The position numbers and the translations under genes were made by a program. DNA of 18,104 bases from Lachnospiraceae bacterium (GTDB taxonomy: Bacteria > Bacillota > Clostridia > Lachnospirales > Lachnospiraceae): contig JAILIO010000136.1 in NCBI GenBank assembly GCA_024695225.1, forward strand, positions 1-18,104, in the 5' to 3' direction. The notes under the pieces are model-generated. The model ran no database searches. It had not been told where the DNA came from and saw only the letters and a program-made list of their open reading frames with translations. Shown one piece after another: positions 1 to 7,850 of the stretch; position 1 is the stretch's first letter, and the number at the start of each line of letters is the position of its first letter.

Positions 1-1207
1 TGGGAGTCTTGGTACTCATGGCCTTCACATAGTCCTCTGCCGCCTTGTTCTCAGCAGGGACATTGATGACCCCGTGATCACTGACCTTTTCCATCCTGGC
101 CATGGTGGTGTTCCAGGCTATTGATGCATCCAGCACCAGACCGTTCACTTTTCTGTCCTCTGTGGCGTATGCAAGTCCGTGGGTTATGGCGTCGTGCTCA
201 TTTTTCAGATGCACTTCCTGTCCGTTTATAAATTCCTGACCGGATATGTTGGAGCCGTAACTCTTTCCGAAAAGGGACATGAAGAGCTCTGTTCTGCCCG
301 CGCCCTGCAGGCCTGAGAAACCGACGATCTCGCCCTTGTGCACATTGAAACTCACCTTGTTGTCAACGCACTTTTCAGTGTAAACGGGGTGATAGACGGT
401 CCAGTCCTTCGCTTCGAACATGATCTCTTTACCGATGTTATGCTCTCTGCTGGGGAAACGGTTTTCAAGTTCACGTCCCACCATTCCCTTTATGATCCTG
501 TCTTCATCGATGTTGTGGTTGGGATTCTCCAGGGTCTCTATGGTGGAACCGTCTCTGATGACTGTGATCCTGTCCGCACAGTAGGCAACCTCATTCAGTT
601 TATGTGTGATTATGATAGAGGTGAGACCCTCTTCTTTGAAGCCCAGCAGCATATCCAGAAGCATCTTTGTATCTTCCTCATTCAGGGAAGATGTGGGCTC
701 ATCCAGGATCAGAAGCTTAACATCCTTTGAAAGCGCCTTTGCGATCTCCACAAGCTGCTGCTTTCCTGTACCTATATCTTTTATCAGCACTGAGGATTTC
801 TCTTTCAGTCCCACACGGATCATCTGATCCTGCGCGTTCTTATATGTCTTTCCCCAGTCTATACTGCCGAATTTATTTCTTCTTTCATTTCCAAGAAACA
901 TATTCTCTGCTATGGTAAGTTCCGGTATAAGAGCCAGTTCCTGATGGATAATGACTATGCCCTGTCTCTCGGAATCATGCAGGCTTTTAAACATGCATTC
1001 CTGGCCGTTGTAAATGATCTGTCCGGTGTAATCCCCGTAAGGTATGGTGCCGGACAAAACATTCATAAGTGTAGACTTTCCTGCACCGTTCTCTCCAACG
1101 AGAGCGTGTATCTCTCCCCTTTCCACTGTCAGGTTGACATTGTCGAGAGCCCTGACTCCGGGAAAGAGTTTGGTTATGTTTTTCATTTCCAGAATAATAT
1201 CAGACAA
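1..1207 (-). CDS. mmsA: Multiple-monosaccharide ABC transporter ATPase (MmsA/GguA type), 3' end off the window
   Basis: Cytoplasmic ATPase that powers uptake of sugars delivered by a ChvE-type binding protein. About 402 codons are present; the family is usually about 510 aa, so the C-terminus is cut by the left edge. The start is TTG at 1207, giving MSDIILEMKNITK. It is preferred over the internal ATG eight codons in because an AGGGGGG ribosome site (1215-1221) sits 7 nt upstream and because family members begin with the same ILEMKNITK block. Walker A is GENGAGKST (residues 38-46). The signature-like segment is TGKQQLVEIAKAL and Walker B is LLILDEPTSSLNEED. A second, degenerate ATPase half (SGLQGAGRTEL) follows, as in tandem sugar ATPases such as MglA and XylG. 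It lies downstream of chvE, separated by a hairpin terminator; the permease should lie to the left. The family call is strong. The choice of mmsA over xylG or mglA rests on remembered family similarity. Confidence 0.9.
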   Translation of the reverse strand, partial: MSDIILEMKNITKLFPGVRALDNVNLTVERGEIHALVGENGAGKSTLMNVLSGTIPYGDYTGQIIYNGQECMFKSLHDSERQGIVIIHQELALIPELTIAENMFLGNERRNKFGSIDWGKTYKNAQDQMIRVGLKEKSSVLIKDIGTGKQQLVEIAKALSKDVKLLILDEPTSSLNEEDTKMLLDMLLGFKEEGLTSIIITHKLNEVAYCADRITVIRDGSTIETLENPNHNIDEDRIIKGMVGRELENRFPSREHNIGKEIMFEAKDWTVYHPVYTEKCVDNKVSFNVHKGEIVGFSGLQGAGRTELFMSLFGKSYGSNISGQEFINGQEVHLKNEHDAITHGLAYATEDRKVNGLVLDASIAWNTTMARMEKVSDHGVINVPAENKAAEDYVKAMSTKTP

Positions 1208-1261
1208 GTGACCACCCCCCTGAGCTTATTATCATTCTCTGCAATACCTGTTCTTTAAAAA

Positions 1262-1289
1262 TCGGGCGGGACTTTTATATCCCGCCCGA
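1262..1289 (-). terminator. Intercistronic hairpin terminator between chvE and mmsA
   Basis: A perfect 10-bp stem (1262-1271 with 1280-1289, core CGGGCGGG/CCCGCCCG) has an 8-nt loop. On the minus strand it is followed by ATTTTTAAAG. It lies 27 nt after the chvE stop and 54 nt before the mmsA start. Such partial terminators after binding-protein genes usually make the binding protein more abundant than the membrane and ATPase subunits, by termination plus 3'-end protection of the mRNA. That role here is inferred. Confidence 0.85.
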
Positions 1290-1316
1290 GAGCGTTTGAG
1301 TGGAGCGACTGTCAGA

Positions 1317-2546
1317 TCATCCTACGGGATGAAGGTATCCTTTGTCGTCCATTGTGTAGTATCCGGGATCAACCAGAGCTTCCTTAAGGTTGTCCTTTGT
1401 GACAACTGTGGGAACCAGCAGGTATGAAGGGATGATGCCGGTGCCGTTGTCATAAGAAGATGTGTCATATGCGCACTCGAAATCCCATCCGGCTGCATCG
1501 ATAAGTCCTGCATCAGGGGTCTCGCCGTTGAGGATAGCCACGCCCAGATCAAGGGTTGCAACTGCTTCATTTGCAACAGCCTTGTAAACTGACATTGTCT
1601 GGATGCCGTCAACGATGTTTGCAAGGTTTGCTTCGTCACCGTCCTGTCCGGTTATGATGACTTTGTTGTCTCCTGCATAGTCAGACTGGATAGCCTGTGC
1701 TACACCAAGAGCTGTGGAATCGTTTGAGCAAAGAGCTACATCGAGCTTTGTTCCGTCTGAATAATAGGAACCGAGGATGTTCTGGAAACGGTCAAGAGCG
1801 TTCTGGGTATCCCACTGCTGTGTTGCAACCTGCTCGAAAGAGGTCTGGCCTGAAGGAACAACAAGCTTTCCGGAATCAATGTAGGGCTGAAGGACATCCA
1901 CAGCGCCGTTGAAGAAGAAGCCTGCGTTGTTGTCGGCGGGATCGCCTGCGGTGAACTCGATGTTGAAAGGTCCCTCTGCATTGTCGAGATCAAGAGCGTC
2001 GCGGACGAATTCACCCTGGAGCTTACCGACTGTGTAGTTATCAAATGATACATAGTAGCTGATGGCATCTGTGTTCATTATCAGTCTGTCATAGCTGATG
2101 ACCGGGATGCCTGCATCCTTTGCATCTTTGAGAACTGTTGAAAGAGATTCGCCGTCGATAGCTGCCACGACCAGAAGACTTACGTTGTCAGCGATCAGGT
2201 TCTCAAGATCGGAAACCTGCTGATCGATCTCGTTGTTTGAGAAAACCAGCTCTGTCTTGAATCCTGCTGATTCGAACTGCTCTTTCAGGAAAGAACCGTC
2301 ACGGTTCCATCTCTCCAGAGAGTTGGTGGGCATCGCTATGCCGATTGTCTTGTCGCCTGCATCTGCTGCTGCAGGAGCTGCTGACTCTGCGGGAGCCTTT
2401 GACTCTGCTGCGGGTGCTTCTGCTGCAGGTGCCTTTGACTCTGCTGCGGGTGCTTCTGCTGCAGGGGCTGCTGCTCCGCCGCATCCGGCGAGAAGTGATG
2501 CTGCCATTGCTGTACTGACGATTGCACTTAAAATTCTTTTCCTCAT
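1317..2546 (-). CDS. chvE: ChvE-type multiple-sugar-binding lipoprotein of an ABC transporter
   Basis: Extracytoplasmic receptor that captures monosaccharides for the MmsA transporter encoded next. The start is taken at ATG 2546 (MRKRILSAIV), not at the longer ORF start at 2591, because GGGAGG lies directly upstream and a lipoprotein signal begins there. The product is 409 aa with lipobox LLAGC (lipidated Cys22). Then comes a 40-50-residue Ala/Pro/Glu/Ser/Lys linker containing a 12-residue tandem duplication, then a Peripla_BP_4-type fold. Diagnostic segments are VISYDRLIMN, ITGQDGDEAN and GIQTMSVYKA. The C-terminal TKDNLKEALVDPGYYTMDD is a ChvE hallmark. A promoter, a dyad and the genes of a sugar-sensing two-component system lie just upstream, so sugar-induced expression is likely. 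The exact sugar cannot be read from sequence; xylose, glucose, galactose or arabinose are all possible for the family. Confidence 0.9.
   Translation of the reverse strand: MRKRILSAIVSTAMAASLLAGCGGAAAPAAEAPAAESKAPAAEAPAAESKAPAESAAPAAADAGDKTIGIAMPTNSLERWNRDGSFLKEQFESAGFKTELVFSNNEIDQQVSDLENLIADNVSLLVVAAIDGESLSTVLKDAKDAGIPVISYDRLIMNTDAISYYVSFDNYTVGKLQGEFVRDALDLDNAEGPFNIEFTAGDPADNNAGFFFNGAVDVLQPYIDSGKLVVPSGQTSFEQVATQQWDTQNALDRFQNILGSYYSDGTKLDVALCSNDSTALGVAQAIQSDYAGDNKVIITGQDGDEANLANIVDGIQTMSVYKAVANEAVATLDLGVAILNGETPDAGLIDAAGWDFECAYDTSSYDNGTGIIPSYLLVPTVVTKDNLKEALVDPGYYTMDDKGYLHPVG
2395..2466. repeat. 36-bp tandem duplication coding the ChvE linker
   Basis: Two adjacent, virtually identical 36-bp units (2395-2430 and 2431-2466) encode two copies of the 12-residue motif AEAPAAESKAPA between the lipidated cysteine and the binding domain. 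In-frame slippage would lengthen or shorten the tether that holds the receptor away from the membrane without touching the sugar-binding fold. Confidence 0.85.
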
Positions 2547-2612
2547 CTTTTCCTCCCTTTTCATGGAATCGATCTTAGGGTCCGGGTCCAACGGATCCCT
2601 GTTACGATGATG

Positions 2613-2641
2613 AGTGTATCACCCGTTATTCACAATGAAAA
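2613..2641 (-). promoter_or_regulatory. Candidate promoter of chvE
   Basis: On the minus strand TTTTCA (2636-2641) and TACACT (2613-2618) are separated by 17 bp. Each matches four of six bases of the vegetative consensus. The -10 lies 66 nt upstream of the chvE ATG. The imperfect boxes fit a promoter that needs an activator. A 14-bp palindrome, TCCGGG-AC-CCCGGA (2658-2671), lies just upstream of the -35. This is a visual assignment only. Confidence 0.45.
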
Positions 2642-2696
2642 TAGGAAATATTTGCATTCCGGGACCCCGGATCATTCAGATGAGGACAAATCTTCA

Positions 2697-2727
2697 AGCA
2701 CATTTTTGCATAAAGCAAATCTGTGCT
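2697..2727. promoter_or_regulatory. 31-bp dyad upstream of chvE, candidate operator
   Basis: The structure is AGCACA-N2-TTTGC-N5-GCAAA-N2-TGTGCT, with 11 of 13 positions pairing around a centre at 2712. It lies 56 bp upstream of the candidate -35 in the 285-nt gap between the XylF-like gene and chvE. A direct copy of TTTGCAT (2651-2657, repeated within the dyad at 2705-2711) is spaced 54 bp, close to five helical turns. As RNA it would form a stem, but no U-tract follows, so a terminator is unlikely. It could be the target of the YesN-type regulator encoded upstream, or of a LacI-type repressor. Apart from this dyad, the palindrome at 2658-2671 and the candidate promoter, I see no gene or RNA in 2547-2831. 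Confidence 0.5.
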
Positions 2728-2831
2728 ACTTTATCTGTGAAAAGCCCCATTTTATCGGGCATAAGCCCCTGCACAAGATATAAACCCCGATGAGATAGAT
2801 CTGCAAAACTGTCCTTTATGCATCTTCTTTC

Positions 2832-3893
2832 TCAGCCCTCTTTCAGCAGATAAACATCGTCACGCATATGGAATCCGGAATCGATGATGACACTGTCCAG
2901 ATTGTGGACATCCACCATAACAGGTTCCACATTGTAATATGGCACATTGTAGGTCCCGTCATTCATGGTGGTCACATTTTCCAGTTCTCTGCCCTCCGCC
3001 ATATCTATTGCCAGTTCAGCGGCCTTGGAGGCCAGCACTTCTATGGGTTTGTAAACAGTCATTGTCTGAGTTCCCGCAACTATCCTCTGACAGGCCTCCA
3101 GATCGGCATCCTGTCCCACCACGGGGACCTTGCCGGCCCTTTTCATCTCCGAAAGGTACTTGATGGTATTACCGGCCAGGTCGTCATTTCCGCACATAAA
3201 AGCATCCGCAGTCCTGGCCAGATCGGGGTGGGATGCCATATATTCAAAAGCCTCCTCCCCTATCCATTTATCGCAGTAGAATTCGTCCACAACCGTGATG
3301 CCGTGTCCTGTGATCGCCTTGTCAAAGCCTTTATTTACAAGAGATACGTTGTTGTCTTTAAGAGGCCCGTTTATCTTCACGATCCTGCCGCCCTTAGGGA
3401 GCGCCTTTATCATCTCCTCCGCCATAAACCTTCCCACGGACTCGTTGTTGAAGGATATGTACAGATCTTCATCGGAATCGTTCAGCATCCTGTCGTAGGC
3501 GATGACCTTGATACCCTTGTCTTTGGCCTTCTTCACCTCTTCTGAAAGGGAATCGGAATCCACTGGGATCACCACTATCACATCCACCCCTTCTTCTATA
3601 AAATACTCCATCTGTCTCTTCTGCTCGTCCACATCGGCATTGGCAGTCTGGACATTTACGGTGGCACCCCCCGCCCCGGCTGTGGTCACAAATATATCCC
3701 TGTCCTTAAGCCATCTCTCAGTCACGAAGGAATCGAAGGTCATCCCGATGCTTACGCCGTCATCCTCGGGTACATCGGCTTCCACATCGCTTTCTCCTGC
3801 CCTGCCGCAAGAAGTGACGAGAGACACCGTCAAAACGGCTGTCATGATAACAGAAGTCATTTTCTTTATATGCGTAAATAAGGTCCTGTTCAT
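2832..3893 (-). CDS. XylF-like sugar-binding lipoprotein, last gene of the sensor cassette
   Basis: A 353-aa extracytoplasmic sugar-binding protein. The N-terminal signal ends in lipobox LVTSC (Cys29), followed by a short acidic linker and a Peripla_BP_4 domain from about residue 46. Segments such as KVIAYDRMLN, VVGQDADLEACQRIVAGTQTMTVYKP and the CGNDDLAGN hinge region are very close to D-xylose-binding XylF proteins. The ATG start overlaps the stop of the response regulator by one base (TAATG), so it is translationally coupled to the two-component system and not to a transporter. It could supply an alternative receptor for the downstream chvE-mmsA importer, or act as a soluble-side partner of the sensor. 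No permease or ATPase gene adjoins it directly. Its family is clear; its role in this position is inferred. Confidence 0.88.
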   Translation of the reverse strand: MNRTLFTHIKKMTSVIMTAVLTVSLVTSCGRAGESDVEADVPEDDGVSIGMTFDSFVTERWLKDRDIFVTTAGAGGATVNVQTANADVDEQKRQMEYFIEEGVDVIVVIPVDSDSLSEEVKKAKDKGIKVIAYDRMLNDSDEDLYISFNNESVGRFMAEEMIKALPKGGRIVKINGPLKDNNVSLVNKGFDKAITGHGITVVDEFYCDKWIGEEAFEYMASHPDLARTADAFMCGNDDLAGNTIKYLSEMKRAGKVPVVGQDADLEACQRIVAGTQTMTVYKPIEVLASKAAELAIDMAEGRELENVTTMNDGTYNVPYYNVEPVMVDVHNLDSVIIDSGFHMRDDVYLLKEG

Positions 3894-5494
3894 TATTTAC
3901 CCTCTGCAATCCTGTAATCAGTGGGCGTCATGCCCGTCTTTTTCTTAAATATCCTGGAAAAATAGTTTGGATCAGAATACCCCACGGCCAGACAGATGTC
4001 CTTCATAGCCATGTCTGAATCGGCCATCAGTTCCTTTGCCTTGTCGATCCTGTGCCCGGTGAGATACTCCATAAAGGTCTCCCCCGTCTCCTCCTTGAAG
4101 AGCCTGGACAGATAATAAGGAGATACGTCGTTATTTCTGGATATCTCGTCCAGGGATATGTCCTCCGGATATCTCTCATCCACGTATTTTCTGGTCCTGG
4201 CCACCAGATCGTCGGACTCCTCATCCCGTTTTGTGGCTATGTTCTCCGCTGCGTCCGTCACCCGTGCGAGAAACCACTGCCTGATCTCCTTCATTTCCAG
4301 AAATCCCATTATCTCGGGCAGGTAGGACTCTCTGTCTGTGAAATGGTAAGTCAGTCCGCCGGAGGTGTAGGCCTGGTGTTCTGCCCAGAGGGCGAACTCC
4401 AGAACTTTCAGTTTGATGCTCAGAATGTTGTCTGGATAGGTCTTCTCCATCCAGTCGCAGAACGCCCCTGCAGTGTCCACGGTCCCCACCGTGTCCCCGG
4501 CCTCCAGCCGTTCAAAGAGTTTCTTTTCAAGATCTATGGGATAGTCGGGGTCGTATCTGCACCCCACGGGCAGATCCTTTACATGGGCAATACCCTGAGA
4601 CGTCATCAAAAGGGCATCCAAAGCTTCCCTGTAGGAATCCGGGGCATCGGACAGAGGTCTCACGGACCCTATGCCGAATCTGAAATATGCATCGCATTTT
4701 TCATGCAGTTTCCGGTTCATCTCACTGCCCCGGTTTATGATATCAACTCTCTCGGTATAGTCTATGGACTCCTTATCCACGGGCACAAATATTATGATCT
4801 TGTTGGCCATAAGGGAACCCACGAACACCGGGTCAAAGAACTCCTTCACGATATCCCTTATGTGGTTGTATTCATTCTGCAGTTTTATGCCGGTGCCCAC
4901 GGTGTTGGTCATCTTGCCGCCCTGCCGTTCAGATCCGCACTCGATGACCCCCACATAACCGAACTCGTTGTCCATTCCCAAAAGCAGCCTGTAGTTTTCC
5001 ACATCCTCTGTGAAATTTTCCTGGAAAAGCATTGCGTAAATAAATCCCGTCTCTATGACAGGCACCACCGTCTCCATCTTTTCCCTTATCTTCAGGCCCT
5101 CCGCCCTCTTTTCCCGGGCGCGGTCCACCTTTCTCATGGCCCTGGACATGACATCGATTATCATATCCCTGGTGAAGGGCTTGTTGATATACTCCATAAC
5201 CCCGAGGCTGATAGCTTCCTTTGCATAGTTGAAACGGTCATAGGCGCTCATCACGATCAGGATCACGTTTTCATTGCTGCCCCTGATCTCCTTCATGGCG
5301 TCAATGCCGTTGATCCCGGGCATCTGGATATCCATAAAGGCGATGTCAGGTCTGAATTCCTCGGCGGTCTCTATGACTGCCCTTCCGGTCTTGGCGGTCC
5401 TGATCTCGCATTCCCCGGGAAACGATTTTTCTACTATCAGTTTCATGGAATCCAGGACTATCCCTTCATCATCTGCGATCAGTATCTTATACAT
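3893..5494 (-). CDS. YesN-type response regulator, receiver plus AraC DNA-binding domain
   Basis: A cytoplasmic transcription regulator of 533 aa. The start is ATG 5494 (MYKILIADDEG), not the longer frame from 5554. GGAGG precedes it and the receiver domain begins there. The receiver spans residues 1-120, with the acidic pair D8-D9, phospho-acceptor D55 (FMDIQMPG), S83 and K105 (NKP). A long middle region (about 130-425) of the kind found in YesN-like proteins is followed by an AraC/XylS-type double helix-turn-helix (about 430-530, DISLDEISRNNDVSPYYLSRLFKEETG and DICLAVGYSDPNYFSRIFKKKTG). It overlaps the kinase gene by 8 nt and the XylF-like gene by 1 nt. Such pairs usually activate a neighbouring sugar transporter operon; here the obvious target is chvE-mmsA. 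The target assignment is inferred from position. Confidence 0.92.
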   Translation of the reverse strand: MYKILIADDEGIVLDSMKLIVEKSFPGECEIRTAKTGRAVIETAEEFRPDIAFMDIQMPGINGIDAMKEIRGSNENVILIVMSAYDRFNYAKEAISLGVMEYINKPFTRDMIIDVMSRAMRKVDRAREKRAEGLKIREKMETVVPVIETGFIYAMLFQENFTEDVENYRLLLGMDNEFGYVGVIECGSERQGGKMTNTVGTGIKLQNEYNHIRDIVKEFFDPVFVGSLMANKIIIFVPVDKESIDYTERVDIINRGSEMNRKLHEKCDAYFRFGIGSVRPLSDAPDSYREALDALLMTSQGIAHVKDLPVGCRYDPDYPIDLEKKLFERLEAGDTVGTVDTAGAFCDWMEKTYPDNILSIKLKVLEFALWAEHQAYTSGGLTYHFTDRESYLPEIMGFLEMKEIRQWFLARVTDAAENIATKRDEESDDLVARTRKYVDERYPEDISLDEISRNNDVSPYYLSRLFKEETGETFMEYLTGHRIDKAKELMADSDMAMKDICLAVGYSDPNYFSRIFKKKTGMTPTDYRIAEGK

Positions 5495-6824
5495 CCTTTT
5501 CCTCCGGACGGGGTATGTAAATAAAAACCTCTGTCCCCTTGTCTTTTCCGTCACTTCTGATATTTAAAAGTCCGCTCTTTCCGTAGTAGAGTTCAAGTCT
5601 TGATATGACGTTTTTAAGCCCCACTCCGTTGCCGTCGGAGCTTTCCGAGACCTCTTCAGGATTTCCGGACAGCATTTTTTCGATCACCTCGGGATCCATT
5701 CCCCTGCCGTTGTCCTTTATGCTGACCACCAGTTCATTTCCTTCCCCTGAGACGGAAAGCCTGATCTCACCCTGACGCCCGATATCCCGTATCCCATGGT
5801 TAAAGGCGTTCTCGACTATGGGCTGCAGGATCATCACAGGCACCGGGGTGGCTGTCAGTGAATCGTCCACATCCTTTTCATAACTGATCTCCCCGGAAAA
5901 TCTGACGTTCAGTATATAAACATAGTTGTCCACCAGCTGGATCTCGTCGCTTAAGAGGGTGTCCTCATTTCCCTTCCTGATCCTGTACCTGTAGAATGCA
6001 GCCACATTCTGAAGGTATTCCCCGGTCCTGTCTGCCCCCTCCATCATGGAAAGCTGGGCCCCGGCGTTCAGGGTGTTAAAGAGAAAATGAGGATTGATCT
6101 GGGCCTGCAGGTATTTAAGTTCCGTCTCCTTCAGGTGGGAAGCCATCATCATCTCCCTTTCCTTCACCGGACTCATGATATTTCCGGTTATCAGGACGAT
6201 AAATACGATATTCAGCACAGAAACCATTACCAGCATGGTTATGCTCAGGATCTCCAGATCGTTGAAGGATCCCCTTATCCCCTCGTGGGTCTCGGAGTTT
6301 GCGGAAAAGAACCTGCTGTTCAGCAGATATATATATGAATTGATGTATCCCAGCACGCGCTCCGCGTCCACATACATCTCCCGGTATCTCTCGACTATCC
6401 TGCCGCGCTTTGCAGCTACGGCCTCATCGGCATAGCGAATATAGGACTTTGAAAGTTCTTCTATATTTTCGGCAAGCACCCCGGTTTCACCTGCCCCCGA
6501 CAGTTTTACGGTCTCATCCAGTTTGGACAGATATTCCTGCTGATACTTGTAATAATCCCCCATGGCATCGGAAGACTTGGTGTTCAGGTACTCCTCCAGG
6601 CTTCCGTGCATGAGCTTCAGATCTTCGGAAAGGGCATCCGCCGTCACATTGGACATATAGACGCTGTTTCCCCTCTCAAACTCGGAATTCATGAAGAAAT
6701 AGATGTTGAAGTTAACAGCCAGCACAAAAAGCATCGTGACCACAAAAACAAGGGTAAGCCTGCTCTGTACACCCATATGCTCTTTTATTTTATTGGTCAG
6801 CGCTCTTGGTCCCATCATTGTCAC
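5487..6824 (-). CDS. LytS/YesM-type sensor histidine kinase (PF06580 family)
   Basis: A 445-aa membrane kinase. Transmembrane segments lie at about residues 23-44 and 192-213. Between them is a roughly 145-residue, mostly helical-looking extracytoplasmic region, which would be the contact surface for a binding protein. The cytoplasmic part has the phospho-acceptor His246 in QAQINPHFLFNTLN, the N box VENAFNHG (around 337-344), DNGRGM (371-376) and GNGVGL (398-403). The residues after TM2 do not look like a full HAMP domain. The start is uncertain: GTG at 6824 follows GAGG with 6-nt spacing, while ATG at 6818 or 6815 could use AGGTG. All three overlap the upstream binding-protein gene by 26-35 nt, so translation is coupled. 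With the anchored sugar-binding protein encoded before it, it resembles the XylFII-LytS sensor of Clostridium beijerinckii; that parallel is drawn from family and gene order. Confidence 0.92.
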   Translation of the reverse strand: MTMMGPRALTNKIKEHMGVQSRLTLVFVVTMLFVLAVNFNIYFFMNSEFERGNSVYMSNVTADALSEDLKLMHGSLEEYLNTKSSDAMGDYYKYQQEYLSKLDETVKLSGAGETGVLAENIEELSKSYIRYADEAVAAKRGRIVERYREMYVDAERVLGYINSYIYLLNSRFFSANSETHEGIRGSFNDLEILSITMLVMVSVLNIVFIVLITGNIMSPVKEREMMMASHLKETELKYLQAQINPHFLFNTLNAGAQLSMMEGADRTGEYLQNVAAFYRYRIRKGNEDTLLSDEIQLVDNYVYILNVRFSGEISYEKDVDDSLTATPVPVMILQPIVENAFNHGIRDIGRQGEIRLSVSGEGNELVVSIKDNGRGMDPEVIEKMLSGNPEEVSESSDGNGVGLKNVISRLELYYGKSGLLNIRSDGKDKGTEVFIYIPRPEEKDV

Positions 6825-7833
6825 CTACGGCCTCTTCAATAAAATCATCCACATTGTTTCCATCAATAACATATGTATTTACAGGCATATACTCGTTGAC
6901 AACTCCGTTTTCCCTGAAGTTGTCAAGGGTTTCAATGCAGTACTTGCCCATGGTCTCGGCATCCATAACAACTGTTCCCAAAAGCACTCCGTCCTTTATC
7001 GCGGAGAGGATGGTATCGTTCACATAGAACCCTATTATATCCGTCTCCCCCACCCGGTTCATATCCACCAGAGACTGGCAGGCACAGGTGGTGGCAGTTT
7101 CCTGAAGACAAATAATAACGTCCGGTATTTCATCTCTTCCCATAAGTGCGGAGATGGACTCCTCTGCCCCGTAAGGCTGTGAATCATCGATGAATTCAGC
7201 CGTGAGTGAAAAATTCTGTGAAAGACCGGCACTTTCTATATAGTTTTTTATCCCGGAGAAGATGATGTCGTGATTTGAGTTCTCTTTTTCCTTTGTCATC
7301 AGCACAGTAACGTTTTTCACCTCATCTCCGCTGAGTGATACTATGCGGCTGCCGAAGGTCTGACCCACAGAATAATAAGCACATCCCACATAGGCATTTC
7401 TTTTGCTGGCAGTCTGATCCGTGCCCAGGGCAACCACCGGGATCCCCTTGTCCACGGCCCGGTCTATCAGTTCGTTCATCCTGTCGGACACTGCAGACTC
7501 CACGATGATACCGTCCATTCCGGCCTCCACCGACGCATCCATAAGGTCCTCCGGGCTGTATATGACAGAAAGATCACGTCCCATGAATTCGACGTAGTCC
7601 CCGTTCTCTTCCCCCACGAGCTTAGCAGAGTCATATACCGCAGCGTACAGATCATCCTCAGAATCCTCGCATATAAAAGCATATCTCGCATCGTAGGTCC
7701 TGCCACCCCCCGCGGGATCCCCTGAATTTGTCACAGTCCTCATGCGTATCAGAAAAAAGCCCAGCAGGATATTTGCTGAGATGAGAACTATAAGAGTGAT
7801 ATATGTTCCATAACGTTTAGTATCTTTTTTCAA
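6790..7833 (-). CDS. Membrane-anchored periplasmic-binding-protein sensor subunit (XylFII-like)
   Basis: A 347-aa protein. After a short basic N-terminus it has one uncleaved transmembrane segment (about 12-29, no lipobox cysteine), then a Peripla_BP_4/LacI-type sugar-binding fold from about residue 48 to the end. Visible elements are MDGIIVESAVS, KGIPVVALGTD, YVGCAYYSVGQ and DVIICLQETATT. It lacks the XylF YDR and GQDAD motifs, so the ligand may differ from that of the XylF-like lipoprotein at 2832-3893. The start is TTG 7833 with AGGGG six bases upstream; no ATG is available nearby. It lies 17 nt after larB and overlaps the kinase gene. A tethered binding protein encoded directly ahead of a LytS-type kinase is the arrangement of XylFII-LytS sensors, in which the binding protein presents the sugar to the kinase's outer domain. 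It is therefore probably a sensor, not a transport receptor. Confidence 0.82.
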   Translation of the reverse strand: MKKDTKRYGTYITLIVLISANILLGFFLIRMRTVTNSGDPAGGGRTYDARYAFICEDSEDDLYAAVYDSAKLVGEENGDYVEFMGRDLSVIYSPEDLMDASVEAGMDGIIVESAVSDRMNELIDRAVDKGIPVVALGTDQTASKRNAYVGCAYYSVGQTFGSRIVSLSGDEVKNVTVLMTKEKENSNHDIIFSGIKNYIESAGLSQNFSLTAEFIDDSQPYGAEESISALMGRDEIPDVIICLQETATTCACQSLVDMNRVGETDIIGFYVNDTILSAIKDGVLLGTVVMDAETMGKYCIETLDNFRENGVVNEYMPVNTYVIDGNNVDDFIEEAVGDNDGTKSADQ

Positions 7834-7850
7834 TATACGCCCCTGTGTTC

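Noticed and set aside
1..1206. Plus-strand frames of 60-130 codons at the left end
   Set aside because: The minus strand encodes a continuous ABC ATPase with Walker A and B motifs here; the plus frames are shadows.
2547..2591. Longer chvE start (MDPDPKIDSMKREEK)
   Set aside because: It would place 15 charged residues ahead of a lipoprotein signal and has no ribosome site; GGGAGG points to ATG 2546.
2740..2810. Possible terminator after the XylF-like gene (ATCGGG...CCCGAT and GGGC-TTAT-GCCC)
   Set aside because: Stems are short or the loop is long, and no U-tract follows on the minus strand.
4052..5524. 490-codon open frame on the plus strand
   Set aside because: It is antisense to the response regulator, whose receiver and AraC motifs are unambiguous. 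Its translation is rich in His/Gly/Leu with no domain, and no ribosome site was seen.
5495..5554. Longer start for the response regulator
   Set aside because: The extra 20 residues are encoded within the kinase gene and lack homology; GGAGG precedes ATG 5494, where the receiver fold begins.
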